Origin: Salvator merianae
Lineage: Eukaryota > Chordata > Lepidosauria > Squamata > Teiidae
Reading direction: 5' to 3'
NCBI GenBank assembly: GCA_003586115.2
Contig: QVOM02000073.1
Location: 32,046,468 to 32,110,467, forward strand
DNA: 64,000 nucleotides
Shown here piece by piece: positions 1 to 11,075 of the stretch. The notes below the pieces were generated by a model. The model was given only the letters and a program-made list of their open reading frames with translations. It was not told the DNA's origin and ran no database searches. Position 1 is the first letter of the stretch; each line of letters begins with the position of its first letter. The position numbers were made by a program, and so were the translations under genes.

Positions 1-114
1 CCCCTCCTATATATATAATTTGACCTTTATTTATATTGCAAGCTCTATTTTATCTTCTGCTTTTGCTTGAAGTTTCCACTAACCTTAGACTCTTTATGTA
101 CTTACTTGTGCAGA

Positions 115-290
115 TCTGGATCAATGGATCTGGATCAGGCAGGGACTGGTCCTGATCTATTCTGGACTAATCTCTGCCCTGGTTCTGAAGCTTGCACAAA
201 CTTTGGAGCTGCCCTGACAGCCAGGACAAAGGTTCCTGGTCTCGGAGCCCCCAGGGGACCCATTCTGGCAGCACAATAAAGTGCATGGCT
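115..290. mobile_element. Partial non-autonomous DNA transposon (GATCTGGATCA motif)
   Basis: The segment opens with two GATCTGGATCA units and continues with text resembling the interior of the large MITE-like elements (TTCCTGGTCTCGG, CCCATTCTGGCAGC). The same doubled GATCTGGATCA motif occurs at about 31515-31547, next to a GTGCAGAAAGGTC terminus. This looks like one half of a family-B-related element with its terminal repeat lost. The assignment rests on internal similarity only. Confidence 0.4.
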
Positions 291-2209
291 GAAATATCCT
301 TCATAACCTTAGTATATCAGTTGACCTTGTTATAAAGGTTTACCAGTATTCTGGATCTAAAGTGGACAGGAAGACCACTTCATCTTATGCAGATGGAACA
401 TACCAGTGGTCTCTAAAGGAATGGTGTCTCTCTAGTCTGCACCAGTGTGCAAACAAGATGCCCAAAAGGCAACCAAGATCTGGAACCGAGAGAACTGCAG
501 AAAGGCGCTTAGTTGCAATTCCACCAGCTGTAATTATTTGAGTTTGGGCCTACTGGTGATCTGAATCATGACCAAGGATTTCAGAATCAATGAATTAATT
601 CGAAGAATGTAACTAGTTACAATACATTTTGCTTTTTGCAGTTACTGGAGTTATTTTATCTATTCTGATATGTTCCAAATATTTCTTTGGTTTTGCACCT
701 AATAACAATGGCATCTGGAATTACTGTGTCTTCTACTCCTGGATGCTTTGGATTTTAAATTCTGTATCTTGATATTTTGTGATCTTCTCTAATTCTTTAG
801 TTTCAATTCTGCTATCCCTTGGAATAGCCAAACTATTCCTTTGTTTTCTTTTATGTCAGCCACAGCAGTGTCAGACAAATTATGATCAAGTAATTCATCT
901 GTTTGAATTTTAAAATTCTATAATAATTTTTGTACAATTTTGAAATTGTTTACATTTATAACATTTTTTCCTAGCTTATGTCTCCATCAATTTTTTTCAG
1001 TTTTTAAACCCCATTATAACATTATTGTGACTTTATTGCGACATTTTATTGTATTCCGTCTGTGAGACCTTACAGCATGAGTTAATGAGGTAGTCTTTTC
1101 CTTTACATAATCTTAATTATCTTCATTATTAGTGCACACTATCTTGAAGTAATCTGGTAAAAAGCAGAGCACCTTAAATAAATGCTGTATATTAACGTAA
1201 AAGTAAAACAACTGACAGAAATAACAGTTTCTCAAGACTACTGTCTGTTTAGAGTGTCCCTGAGATGGACAGAAAGGAAGTTCTGGTCTGGAGCGGCCTG
1301 GTCACACCTACTGTGATGTGCTGCAGCTGTCAACCCACCTCTTCCGCTGCCACCATGCTGAACCTTCGTGAATGCCTTTCACCTGGTAAAAGGTAAGCTT
1401 TAATGTCTGTGGCAGTGGTGAGATATTGGGGTGTTGGTGGCAGCAGGGTTGGGATGTTGGTGGTGAGGGATATTAAGGTATTGGTGGCAGGGGGGTATCG
1501 GGATAGCAGGGTTGGACCCTTCCTGGGGTGAGGCGAAGCAAAGCAACTCCATGGGTGGCACAGAATAAATGCAACTGGCAGTGCCCAGCTCATGTCACCC
1601 CTCTGAATGACATGAGTGTCACAGAGCCTGCTGGCTGCCCCCCATGCCACTGCTGAGCTGGACAGTAGGTCTTTGCCTGGGTCTGTTTCTAACTGAAATG
1701 GACTCAGTGCTGGGATTATCTGATTTCAGGATAGTCCCATTCAAGGTAGGAAAGTCCTCAGAAAAACAAAAACACACTTTGTGTCCAGTCTCTGAGAACT
1801 GAATATATCCTCCATTCTTCTTAAACAGAAGGTATGACTGGGTCCTTGGATGTCAGGGAATGTTGAGTCTACTGAAGTCATTCTGTTTCCTGTTGCTGAT
1901 CTTGCTTTAAAATGAAACTTTTTTAAAAAAATCTTTGCTTACTGCACTGTTTAAAATTTTCAAACTAATATCAACATTTTTGATATTATGCAGAAACAAA
2001 CTCTCAAGGGAATGATAAATGGAACTGCTTGTCACCTGAATTATATTTAAAATTAGCAATTAATATTTCTTAAAATATTTTAAAATGTTTAATATGTCGC
2101 TAATCCTGCAGAACAAAACTATCCAGTGAATAAAAGAATAAATAAATCTTACAAACAGATATTTAACAGCAGTGCCAAAAATATATATAGTCATCAAACA
2201 CTAATATTT

Positions 2210-2461
2210 AACTTGGTGGTCTCCAAGGTTCACCTGCGAACGAACCACCCTGTTGTTTGAAAAGCCAGCCATGAATTGAACCTGAACTAAGGAGTGTTCT
2301 AACAAACCAAACAAACCAAGGGTGGTTCATGATGGTTCACATGCAAACCAAGTCACCCTGTTGCTTAAAGAAAAAAAAAAATGGTTCAAAGCAAACTCAA
2401 ACCAAAGGTAGTTGATTCAGTTTGAACCGAAACACTAAATTTCAGTTTATGCCCATCTCTA
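2210..2461. repeat. Interspersed repeat rich in GGTTCA/TGAACC
   Basis: The block is dense in GGTTCA, GAACC, AACCA and ACAAACCAA words and ends in GCCCATCTCTAG. A run of about 11 adenines interrupts it near 2370. The composition differs from its flanks. It recalls reptilian non-autonomous DNA repeats ending in CCATCTCTA, but I see no second copy in this window to define its ends. Confidence 0.4.
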
Positions 2462-5096
2462 GATCTTATTGAACAAGGCCTGATCCTTGATGACAAATGG
2501 GCAAATCTGCATAGTTTTTTCATTGGTTCAGAAGCGGTTTGCTATGACCTTCTTCTGGGGGAATGTGAGAAAGTGAACCTGTAGCTCTTTGTTTTCCAGG
2601 CAACTGCTCCATAGTGAGGCTATGATGGTATTTAACAGTGATTTAAAACAGAATAATAAAATCCTCTCCCAAAGATCTATATATAAATTCTAAAAATACT
2701 GGTATAGGCAGCACCTGCATATATCTGTATGTTCTTAAGTTCACAGTTTAAAACTTTCCATCAGTCACCTAAGTTCATAGCAAGATTTTTCCAAGATAGC
2801 ATTCTTTAATTGATAGAAGAGGTTTTAAAATTAATTTTCCCCTCTTTGTACTCTACTACTTCATAGTTAGGTGACTTGTAGAAATTAAATAATTCATTCT
2901 CCAAAGATGAATGTCCTGTGTTTGTACTAGTATCTACTTTCTTGTTCTTATTTACTTCTTCTGGTAAATACTTTAGTGATAAATAGTAATATACTTTATG
3001 TAAACTCTGCTACAATATATTTACTGACTTCTACTTGATGTTTTGTTTAGTGTGCAGGACAACATTCATTGAAGCTTTGACCTTTATTCCCTGAAGTTGG
3101 AGAAATGTGAAGTGAATCTCAAAAGAAAGTTGGTCTTTTATAAACTCCATGTTTATAAGCAAATAAAAATGACTATTTTTCTGATTTTTCTTTCAATTCC
3201 AGAAATCACACATGGCTTTTGCTTACCCCTTCACAATACAGACTGCACAACAGCAATTTTCATTTCATTTTTCTGTATTTAATTGAACTGTAGGCATGCA
3301 TCACATCAAATTACTGCTGGGGTGGGAACTTTCCTGTTAAAACAGTACTTAGAAGAAATGTTCTTCATACTATTCAGAACAAAGAAGATACCATCCTCTC
3401 TCTAATAATATTCAGATTAATACAGTATGAAGAGAAAAAGCCTGGGACTCATGACGCACAAGCTGTTGGCTATGATGAAGGAAAAGCATTCTGAAAATAT
3501 TTGAAGATACTTTTTCCCCAGCTACTTTGATTGTACAATGCAAGTAATTACTCTTGACAAATGAATATCAACATTCTGACACTGCTTTCTGAAATAAGAC
3601 CCCAAATACACATCCTAAGAAAGCTCAAACACTTGATTTGTTCATGTGAGGTAAATGTCATGTTCAAATATGGATGCCCAGAATAAAAGGCAGGCATTTT
3701 GATTTGTGTGTGACCTCATTGCACATGTGCAAATGTATGCCAGGGCTTTCTGTGTCATGTGCATGGCTGTAACATGAGCAGTTAAGTGGGCAAGTTCCCC
3801 TCTTTGTGGGTTCCCTTGCGTGTAAGCGAGTGAAGCTGAAGAGAGCCAGGGCTGTTAGAGAGAGCACTTAACAGTCCTTGGCCTCTAACACCCTTTTGTG
3901 TTCAAACCAAAACAAGTTTGACACATCCCTAATATAGAACTCCATAGATTCCATCCCTTATACAGCCACTTCTAAACAGCAGGTAAATTTAGAGAAATGC
4001 TTGTTACTCAACTTCCAATGCATCTTGGCAAAGCCCTCATAAAAGCCAGCTTGTACGGGAACCTATTATACAAGCTTTACTAACTACAGAAAGTGGAATT
4101 GCTATATACAAATTCATTATTTCATTATTAATTAAATGACGTGTGAATCTTAGGTAAGAAATAGCAATATAAACAGTAAATGTATTAAGGACAAACCTAG
4201 ACTGTTGCAAACCTAGACTACTTTTTAATTTGTTTTATTAAGAATGCATATTAAAGTTAAGAAACTGACACTATTGATTGATTGTAACTTAACTTTTTAT
4301 ATATCTTTATGTATTTTGCAAATCTTAAATACAAATAAAAAACAATAAAAGCCAGATTTGACTAACTTGGCACTATGAAAAATTTGGTAATTGTCAGAAC
4401 ATTCCACACTATAAAAGACTTTGGCTGCGATCAGACACAGCAAAAAAAAGCATCTTGGAGGCATCTTACCGAAGGCTCTGAGGTGGGATTGTTCATATAC
4501 CAGTCTGCCCCTCCCCCTATCACAAATATTCTGTGCTAGAAAAGATAAATTATAGAAGGTTGGTGACATGAGGGCCACTCTCTCACTCAATGAGGTGCCT
4601 CTGAGGTGTCCTTTTTGTAATGTCTGATCACAACCTTTGTATCTGCAGTGATTCTGTTTTAGCCCACAGCCCACTTCCTTCTTGGTTGCTACATACATAC
4701 CAATATCAGGGATAGCTATCTTTTAGTGAATCACAAGTCTTCTGATGACAAAGCAAAAACTGACATTTTACTTCAAGATTCAGACCAATTCATTACAGAA
4801 AAGTGGTTTTATTCACTAGGGAAGCTACCAAGATTTGAACCTCTTATGTTGATCACATTGGAGTAGGCTGTTTCGGAAATGATTTTACAATTTGATGTAA
4901 CTCCAGTTTTTATTTGTTTTTATGTGGCTTGATACGGTCAGATTACTAACCAATAAAGGATCTGTCTGTTTGTATTCTTGGGGAGAGTTAGTACTAAAGA
5001 AAATTAGAATGGGGGAGATTAATTTGGGAGAAAATTTGAAAACCACACTACCATAAGAAGCAACATGGCTTCCTTTTGTTTGTTCCTATTATTATG

Positions 5097-5182
5097 GGCT
5101 GCATCCAGATGTTGCTTATTTATTCCACTAAGTTTGGATATTTCGGAATAGCCAGAATAAATAAGTGATGTCTGGATGCAGC
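5097..5182. mobile_element. Palindromic MITE, family A copy 1
   Basis: This 86-bp inverted repeat has a left arm GGCTGCATCCAGATGTTGCT, and the right arm reads the same on the other strand (ATGTCTGGATGCAGC). The core between the arms is AT-rich (TTATTCCACTAAG, TTTCGGAATAG). The arms are shared with copies at 5914-6012 and 24257-24391. No coding capacity. The flanks show no clear target-site duplication, so the ends may have decayed. Confidence 0.75.
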
Positions 5183-5811
5183 TTAGGACTCTGGCTCCAG
5201 GGCAAGAAATTCATGCTCCTCCAAAATATTGGAAATGCCCTTCATAAGAATTTTCAGGTTGCCAATTATGTGTGAAGTGTAAGCATAGTTAACAGCTTGG
5301 CCCACATTCCTGAATGTACTCTTTTTGTGTTCCCTGGTGATGTCTGTGTGTACGCATGATGCGAAAGCAAATTTGGCACCCCTCTCTCTCTGTATTTTTC
5401 ATGTGCTCCTGTGTGCTGCAACAATTATTCCAGAAGACCCTGGGAAATTTTGAAGCGGTAAAAAGCAAGTCTGAAGGTAGAATGAGAATGGGTGTTTAGC
5501 TGCCTAAAGAGCAGCCAGAAGTCATTCTCTGAGTGCAGAAAGCACTGCTACCGATTTGTCTGTAGACTCTGTGTTCATGATAGATGCAAACAGACAGGGG
5601 AAGTGAACATAGATCCGCAGCACCCCTGCTCCAGGATCATCTTGGGAACTGACTGTGTAGTAGAGAGGATGTAGTTCACAACAAATTCTGCATGTAGTGC
5701 AGACTACAGGGAACATTCCTGGCCAACTGGACCAGGAACACAGCAGGATGGTGTGCAGTGTGCCAGCAGCCATTCACAGGACAGCTACTCCAATTTGCCT
5801 AGTTCTGGAAA

Positions 5812-7400
5812 CATTCATTAATTCATTCAAATATTTATATCCCATCTTTCACCTGAAGATCCCAGGATGGGCTACAACAATGAAAGATAAAATCCAATGA
5901 TCAGTTAAACATAGGCTGCATCCAGATGTTGTTTACTTATTCCAGAATATTCATGCTTTATTCCAGAATATCCAAATATAGCAGAATAAGTACATGACAT
6001 CTGGATGCAACCATACTTAAAATGTAACACTCTTCCCCAGCAGGGCAACAGTCAGAGGAACCCAAGCATTGCAGGCTTGGATAAAGAGGTATGTTTTAAT
6101 TAGAACTTAAAAGTCATGTAATGTGGGCACATGACATATCTCCACTGGGAGGCTGTTCCAAAACTTGGCGGCCATCATGGAGAAGGCCTTCCTGTGTGCC
6201 ACCACCCCTTGCACTTCTGAGAATGATGGAACTACAAGAAGGGTCTTAATACTCAGGCAGGTAAATATGGGAAAAAGCACTTTTTCAGGTATTTGAGCCC
6301 AAGCCATTTAGGATTTATATGTTAGCATTAGCACCTTGAATTGAGCTCAGTAGCAAATAGGTAACCAATGCAGATCTTGAAGGCGCAGATGGTGTGTGAC
6401 CAGCCAGAAACTCCTGTTAGGAGCTAAGCTGCTGCAGTATGCACTAGTTCCAGTTTCCAAACTATCTCCAAGGGTAGCTCCATATAGAGCACATTACAGT
6501 AGTCTAGTCTGGGCATGGATTACCAAGGTCAAGTTGTGCTTATCCAGGAAAGTTCAAAGCTGGAGAACACATTGAAAATGGAGGTAATTACTCCTGGCTA
6601 CTGCTGCTGTATAAACAGTGACAGTGAGGGGGGTCCAGAAGCACCCCCCCAGATCATGCACTCGTTCCTTCCAGAGAAAAACAACCCAATTCAGAATCAG
6701 ATGCCGTTTAACTCCTTGGACTGGTGACCCTGTGACACAGGGTCCTCTGTCTTATTTGGATTCGGTTTCAATTTATTGATCCACGTCCAGCTCATTACTG
6801 TTTTCTGGCAACAGTCAAGCACCTGGACCACCTCATCTGACTCTGAAGGTATGGAAGGATAGGGTTGGGTCTCATTAGTGTACTGATGGAGCATCATTCC
6901 AAATCTCCTGATAACCTCTTCCAGTGGTTTCATATAAATGTTAAAGAGCACAGGGGACAAAACTGACTCCTGAGGAACTCCACATGAAAGTTCCCAAGGT
7001 GTTGAACAAAAGTCCCCCATTGCTACTTTCTGGAACATACCTCAGTGATAGGAAGGGAACCACTACTAAATAGCGCCTCTCAATCTCAGTACCCGGAGTT
7101 ACTCCAGCAAGATACCATGGTTTGTGCTACTGAAAGCTGCTAAGAGATCAAAGAGAATCAACAGGATGCATTGACTCTGTTCCTCTCCTGATAAAGGTCA
7201 TCCAATTAGGACAACCAGTCTGGATCAATATCATACCTCCACCTGAAGACAAATTTAACATGGCTTCCATGTAGCCAGAGTGTTCCAATGGAAAAATGGC
7301 TTCCTGGTATGTAGACCCCAAGATCCCTGATCACATCTGGCGTAGTCCCAAAGGACCGTGTGGATACTGACTGGTTTGATACTATGCTGTAGATATACAG
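5812..7400 (-). mobile_element. L2-type LINE, minus strand, interrupted by a MITE
   Basis: Read on the minus strand this is an L2-clade retrotransposon from the reverse transcriptase to its 3' tail. Near 6985-6925 it encodes a decayed GVPQ-x-SVLSPVLFNIYMKP block. Near 6820-6760 it encodes INKLKPNPNKTE, and at 6510-6450 LDYCNVLYMELPLE. It encodes KFWNSLPVEI near 6160, and near 5850 comes the AT-rich 3' end typical of L2 (TATCCCATCTTTC on plus). Frames are broken by stops. A family A MITE sits at 5914-6012 within the 3' region, splitting the copy into 5812-5913 and 6013-7400. The 5' limit is approximate. It is transcribed in sense within the SLIT3 intron. Confidence 0.82.
5914..6012. mobile_element. 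Palindromic MITE, family A copy 2, inserted in L2
   Basis: The left end GGCTGCATCCAGATGTTG pairs with the right end GACATCTGGATGCAACC. The inner part contains CAGAATATTCATGC and GAATATCCAAATATAGCAGAATA, both shared with copy 3. The element is flanked on both sides by ATA (5911-5913 and 6013-6015). The related L2 3' end near 44960 lacks the element and reads ACATACTAAAA at the corresponding place, which acts as an approximate empty site. This supports a short, about 3-bp target-site duplication. Confidence 0.8.
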
Positions 7401-7538
7401 AATCTGTACATACATTCAATAAAAATGCCCATCATTGTGTCTTCTGTGGCTTTTGTCTCTTGATATGACAAGCTTTGTGTTTTGCTGGGCATCTGGTAGT
7501 CTTATCTTATGGCACAGGTGGCTTCATCTTCAAAGGCA

Positions 7539-7617
7539 CAGTAGATTTAATTTGTATAACTCTTTGTATATCTTTTACAGTAGATTTGATTTGTATATCT
7601 CTTTGTATATCTCTCAT
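7539..7617. repeat. Tandem duplication, 40-bp unit, two copies
   Basis: The sequence beginning CAGTAGATTT at 7539 recurs at 7579 with few differences (TTAATTTGTATAACTC versus TTGATTTGTATATCTC). Each unit also contains the repeated word CTTTGTATATCT. The surrounding 7401-7700 is otherwise unremarkable. Confidence 0.8.
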
Positions 7618-8029
7618 CCTTTAGATTGCTGCATCACGTATACAATTTTGAAATAAGCAACCAAAGACATAAATCCAAGCATTTACTCAGGAAATAACAC
7701 CAAGGAAAAACACAGCATAAAGAAACTGACTTTTTTTCCATTCTGAAGTCATTCATTACCGGGGTGAGGGGGTGGGGGGTGATCCATTTAGAAACTCCCC
7801 CTTCCCACTATCTTTTGACATTCTTTTGGAGCAGTTTTCTTCTCTGAGCCCAATCTTTTTCTATCGAGCTTGATGCTAATCCCCATTCTGCTATACTCCT
7901 TAAACTAATAAAAGATTAGAGTGACATTTCAGAAAGGGCATCACATTAAGCAGCAGCTTTCCCCATCTCAACAGATCACACAGTGCAAAACACAGCCAGC
8001 AAGCAGGCCATTAATCTTATGGTAATGAG

Positions 8030-8720
8030 GTGTCAGTCCGAATGGAGACCTCCTCCTTGATCAATATGAAGGGCACAGGAATAATGAGGACATTGGTGCT
8101 TAGCGCTGTGGGTAACTTTGCCAGGAAGGACAGGATCCATAAAACACTGTGATATCAGAAACAGCCCTGTGTCAGTGTAGCATTCTGTTATCAACAATAG
8201 GGAGCAAGCACCCACTCTGATCTGTCACCTCATGTGTTGTCTGTAACTAATGAGCCTTCCCCTATGTTCTAATTAGTGGCATAAAACTGCCTTTGCTATA
8301 ACATGGAATCAATTAGGATTAGCTACAGAATAAAGGCCCTGCTTTCATGGCTATCCTACCAAGCTATAATCACTGGTGAAAGTAACCAACAAAACCTCTT
8401 ACGATGGGTAGACAGGCTAGCTCAGACCTAATGATTGTTCTTTCTGTTTGGGTACAGAGCCTGCTGAAGCCGGCGGATGGCCTAATTAGTCAATACACCA
8501 CCAGCATATAAAGCAGCCTACTGAGTTTGCTTTCACTCGGCTGCAAACAACACAGTGCCCTAAAAGGAACAGACTGCAGTTCCAAACTGAGCTAATTACC
8601 CATCTTGCCTTGTTTCCGGAGCATTTAAGTAGAAAATCAAATGAAGTAATGAGACACTGAAAGCAGTTTCCTGTTTCACCATATATAAAACTGGTACTTT
8701 TACATTTCCTGTGCAGGCAG
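8030..8720. promoter_or_regulatory. Candidate conserved enhancer with homeodomain-type sites
   Basis: This stretch resembles none of the repeats seen elsewhere in the window. It holds several palindromic homeodomain core sites: CTAATTAG at 8269-8276, CAATTAGGATTAG from 8310, CCTAATTAGT at 8481-8490 and GCTAATTACC at 8591-8600, plus TAATGA and AATGATTG words. Introns of axon-guidance genes often hold developmental enhancers. The call is inference from motif clustering; conservation cannot be judged from one sequence. Confidence 0.3.
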
Positions 8721-9521
8721 TAGGGGATCTCTTTAAAGAGAAGATACAGGATCAGATTCCTCTTGGGAATGAGAAACTAACATAAAAAGAGAATATATAT
8801 GTTGGGTTCCAAAAACCGGAGCTAATAACATTGTCCTTATCGCAGCAGTCATCTTTTCCACTGCTATGCAGCTTCTGCACAACAAACTTGTAAGATGTGA
8901 ACAATGAGACTGAACTGGAAAGGATGTATATAACATATGGAGCTGCTCTCAGGGACTGAAGGTGGTCATATCTATGAAAAGCAGTTATTTCTTGCTTAGG
9001 CTGGTCCATGCTTTTGCTAAGGTTGGCATCGATGGCTTGCTTATGCAAGTCATCTTTTGGTATTTTCTCTGGAAGCCCCCTCTTTCAGTGCCTCTCTTCC
9101 GTGTGATGTCAATAGCACTTCCTATGCTCTGCTGTTTACCACACTGCTCAAAGACAACTGAGCAAACTGCCTTTGCTTCACTGTTTCGTATGGTACACTT
9201 TTCCCAAGCTTTTGTAAAAATTCTGGGTCGATACTAATTCAAGTGAGAATAATGGGACTGTGGCCAGCTCTTTGTAAGTAGAGAGAGAATAAGGATCAAA
9301 ATGCACCACTGGGACACAGTAATAAACTGAAGCGTGCAAAACTAATAGCTATTTGATTTAATTTAAATAACTGTAACTTTCCCCTAAAACAGGTAAGGAA
9401 AACGTGAAATCCATGAAAATCCAAAACAAAACATACACAAGGACCCATGATGAGCAATACACAGACAGAAAAAGGAGTTTAAGGAAAATTTCATTTCTTA
9501 ATCTTCTTGTAGTGGACTTAC

Positions 9522-9652
9522 CTGTATATAGTTGTAGGTGGAGAATTCAGGGTATCGTAGATGAGCCTCACATGACCTTGATATAACTCTAAGGCAAGAG
9601 GATCATTATCCCCTTTGTATAATAAAATGCCATTGTCTTTGTCTGTTGCTAC
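9522..9652 (-). CDS. SLIT3: SLIT3 internal exon A (laminin-G domain, partial gene)
   Basis: This is an internal exon of the secreted Robo-receptor ligand SLIT3, encoding part of the laminin-G domain that follows the EGF repeats. On the minus strand an AG acceptor precedes GTAGCAACAG and a consensus donor CAG|gtaagt follows. The exon is 131 bp: 43 codons in phase 0 plus two bases that complete a Ser codon in the next exon. The translation starts [20 protein letters not shown] and ends SPPTTIY. As I recall it, human SLIT3 is nearly identical here, whereas SLIT2 has EDSG and KDHIAVELYRG at these positions, which decides the paralogue. It joins exon B, 8.8 kb away at higher coordinates, in frame. 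The next 3' exon, expected to begin near VETVNDGQFH, was not found in 1-9521, so it probably lies outside the window. Confidence 0.95.
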
Positions 9653-9926
9653 CTTTAAATGACAAAATGAACATAACCGTGACATAAAAATGAGTAAAGC
9701 TATGGACATGGTATATTTCTGATTTTCTTACAGTAATTATTATTTCAAATTTCATTGATGAAGATTTTTTTTCAGTGCCTTTTTCCTGAAGAAAATACAC
9801 AATCTTTTTTGCATGCCGTTTTATGCTTAACGGTGGGGAATATTCCAGTAGGTGTCCAGTAGTTAGTATATTGAATGCACAGAGCATCTGTGCTATCACA
9901 AACACACACCCCAAAACTGATACAAG

Positions 9927-10185
9927 GAAGAAGAAGAAGAAGAAGAAGAACTTGGTTTTTATACCCCGCTTTTCTCAGCCGAAGCTGATTCAAAGCGGCT
10001 TACAAGGTTATTTTTTGCCCGAAGGCTTTCTGTCTATCTTCCGCATCACACAATGTGATGCTCCCTATTTATCTACTTGCAATTACTTGCTTTCGAACAG
10101 CTAGGTTGGCTGGAGCTAGAGGCCAGTAGAGGGCGCTCATTCCCTCTACACGGCAGTGCCTTAACCACCTGCGCCAACGTGCCTC
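9927..10185 (-). mobile_element. tRNA-type SINE copy 1 (box B region deleted), minus strand
   Basis: On the minus strand it begins GAGGCACGTTGGCGCAGG, with TGGCGCAGGTGG fitting an RNA polymerase III A box. It then runs into CCGTGTAGAGGG, GAGCGCCCTCTACTGGCC, GTTCGAAAGCAAGTAATTGC and AAGTAGATAAATAGGGAGC. Its 3' part includes CAGCTTCGGCTGAGAAAAGC, and it ends in a TTC repeat (GAA on plus, 9927-9950). It matches the copy at 45208-45509 along its length. It lacks 40 nt between GGCACTG and CCGTGTAG that are present in that copy and include the B-box-like segment. The GTTCGAAAGCA...AAGTAGATAAATAGG part resembles, from memory, a core common in squamate SINEs. Confidence 0.8.
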
Positions 10186-10194
10186 ATTGGTCAC

Positions 10195-11075
10195 AAGAAC
10201 ATAAGAAATGTTCCACTGCATTGGACCCATGGCCTATCTAATCCAGCAGGCTGTCCTCTCAGTGGCCATCAAGCTGCACAAAAAAGTCCACCATAGCAGG
10301 AGATGAGCACATATCTGGTCCTGCTCACAGTCTCCCAGCAGCTGGTCTTTGGAAGTCTATCACTTTCTGCTACCGTAAGGGCTAATAGCCGCTGATAACT
10401 TTGACTTCCAATACTTTTTAAAAACCATCTAACCTGGTAGTCAATGCCACATTTCATGGGAGCAAATTCCAATGTTTAGCTATATGTTGGCTAAAAACAA
10501 AAAACAGCAAGCAAACACCCCTTTTCCGGTCCTGATTCATCCAAGATACAGCTTCATTGGGTAACCTCTGGTTCTAGTATTCCGAGAAAGGGAGAAAATG
10601 TTTTTTCTATCCATTTTGTCTGTGCCATGCATAATTTTATATACCACTATCTCTTGTCTCCTTCCTAGACTAAAAAGCCACAGATGTTGCAGCTTTTTCT
10701 CATAGAGGAGCTCCTCAGCTCTTTGATCATCCTAGTCTGAACCTTCTCTGCTATATCCTTTTTGAGCTATGGCAACCAAAACTGCACTCAGAATTCCAGA
10801 TGTGGTAACATCATTGATTTGGATAAACATTATAATACTAACTTTGCTTTCAGTACAATTTTTAAAATCATCCCTGCATCCTATTGGATGATGATGATGA
10901 TGCTTATAATGGATGCACTCTGTGTTGACATTTTCATTGACCGGTCTACTATTACCCTAAGGTGTCTTTCCTGATCAGACACGGTTAGCTTAGTGTACAC
11001 ATGAGTAGTCAGGATTCTTAGCTCCAATATGTATCACTTCATTCTTGTTCACATGGAATGGCACCTGTCATTTTG
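10195..11075 (-). mobile_element. CR1-type LINE 3' half, minus strand
   Basis: On plus the block starts ACAAGAACATAAGAA, the reverse of the TTCTTATG-type tail common in reptile CR1 elements. It continues through GGCCTATCTAATCCAGCAGG, TGGTTCTAGTATTCCGAG, CATGCATAATTTTATATACC, ATTCCAGATGTGGTAAC and ACCCTAAGGTGTC to AATATGTATCACTTCATTC. I recognise these words, in this order, from antisense CR1 copies in amniote genomes. It abuts the SINE and lies in sense with SLIT3. Frames are broken. Confidence 0.8.

Larger units (their letters stand above)
1..9521 (-). other. SLIT3: SLIT3 intron 3' of exon A (partial)
   Basis: This is the transcribed intron that follows exon A's donor on the minus strand; its far end is outside the window. 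It contains the repeats listed separately plus apparently unique AT-rich DNA. In 291-2209, 2462-5096, 5183-5811 and 7661-8029 I see no gene, and nothing definite apart from a GC-richer patch at about 1260-1660 with loose TTGGTGG-type repetition. Confidence 0.7.
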
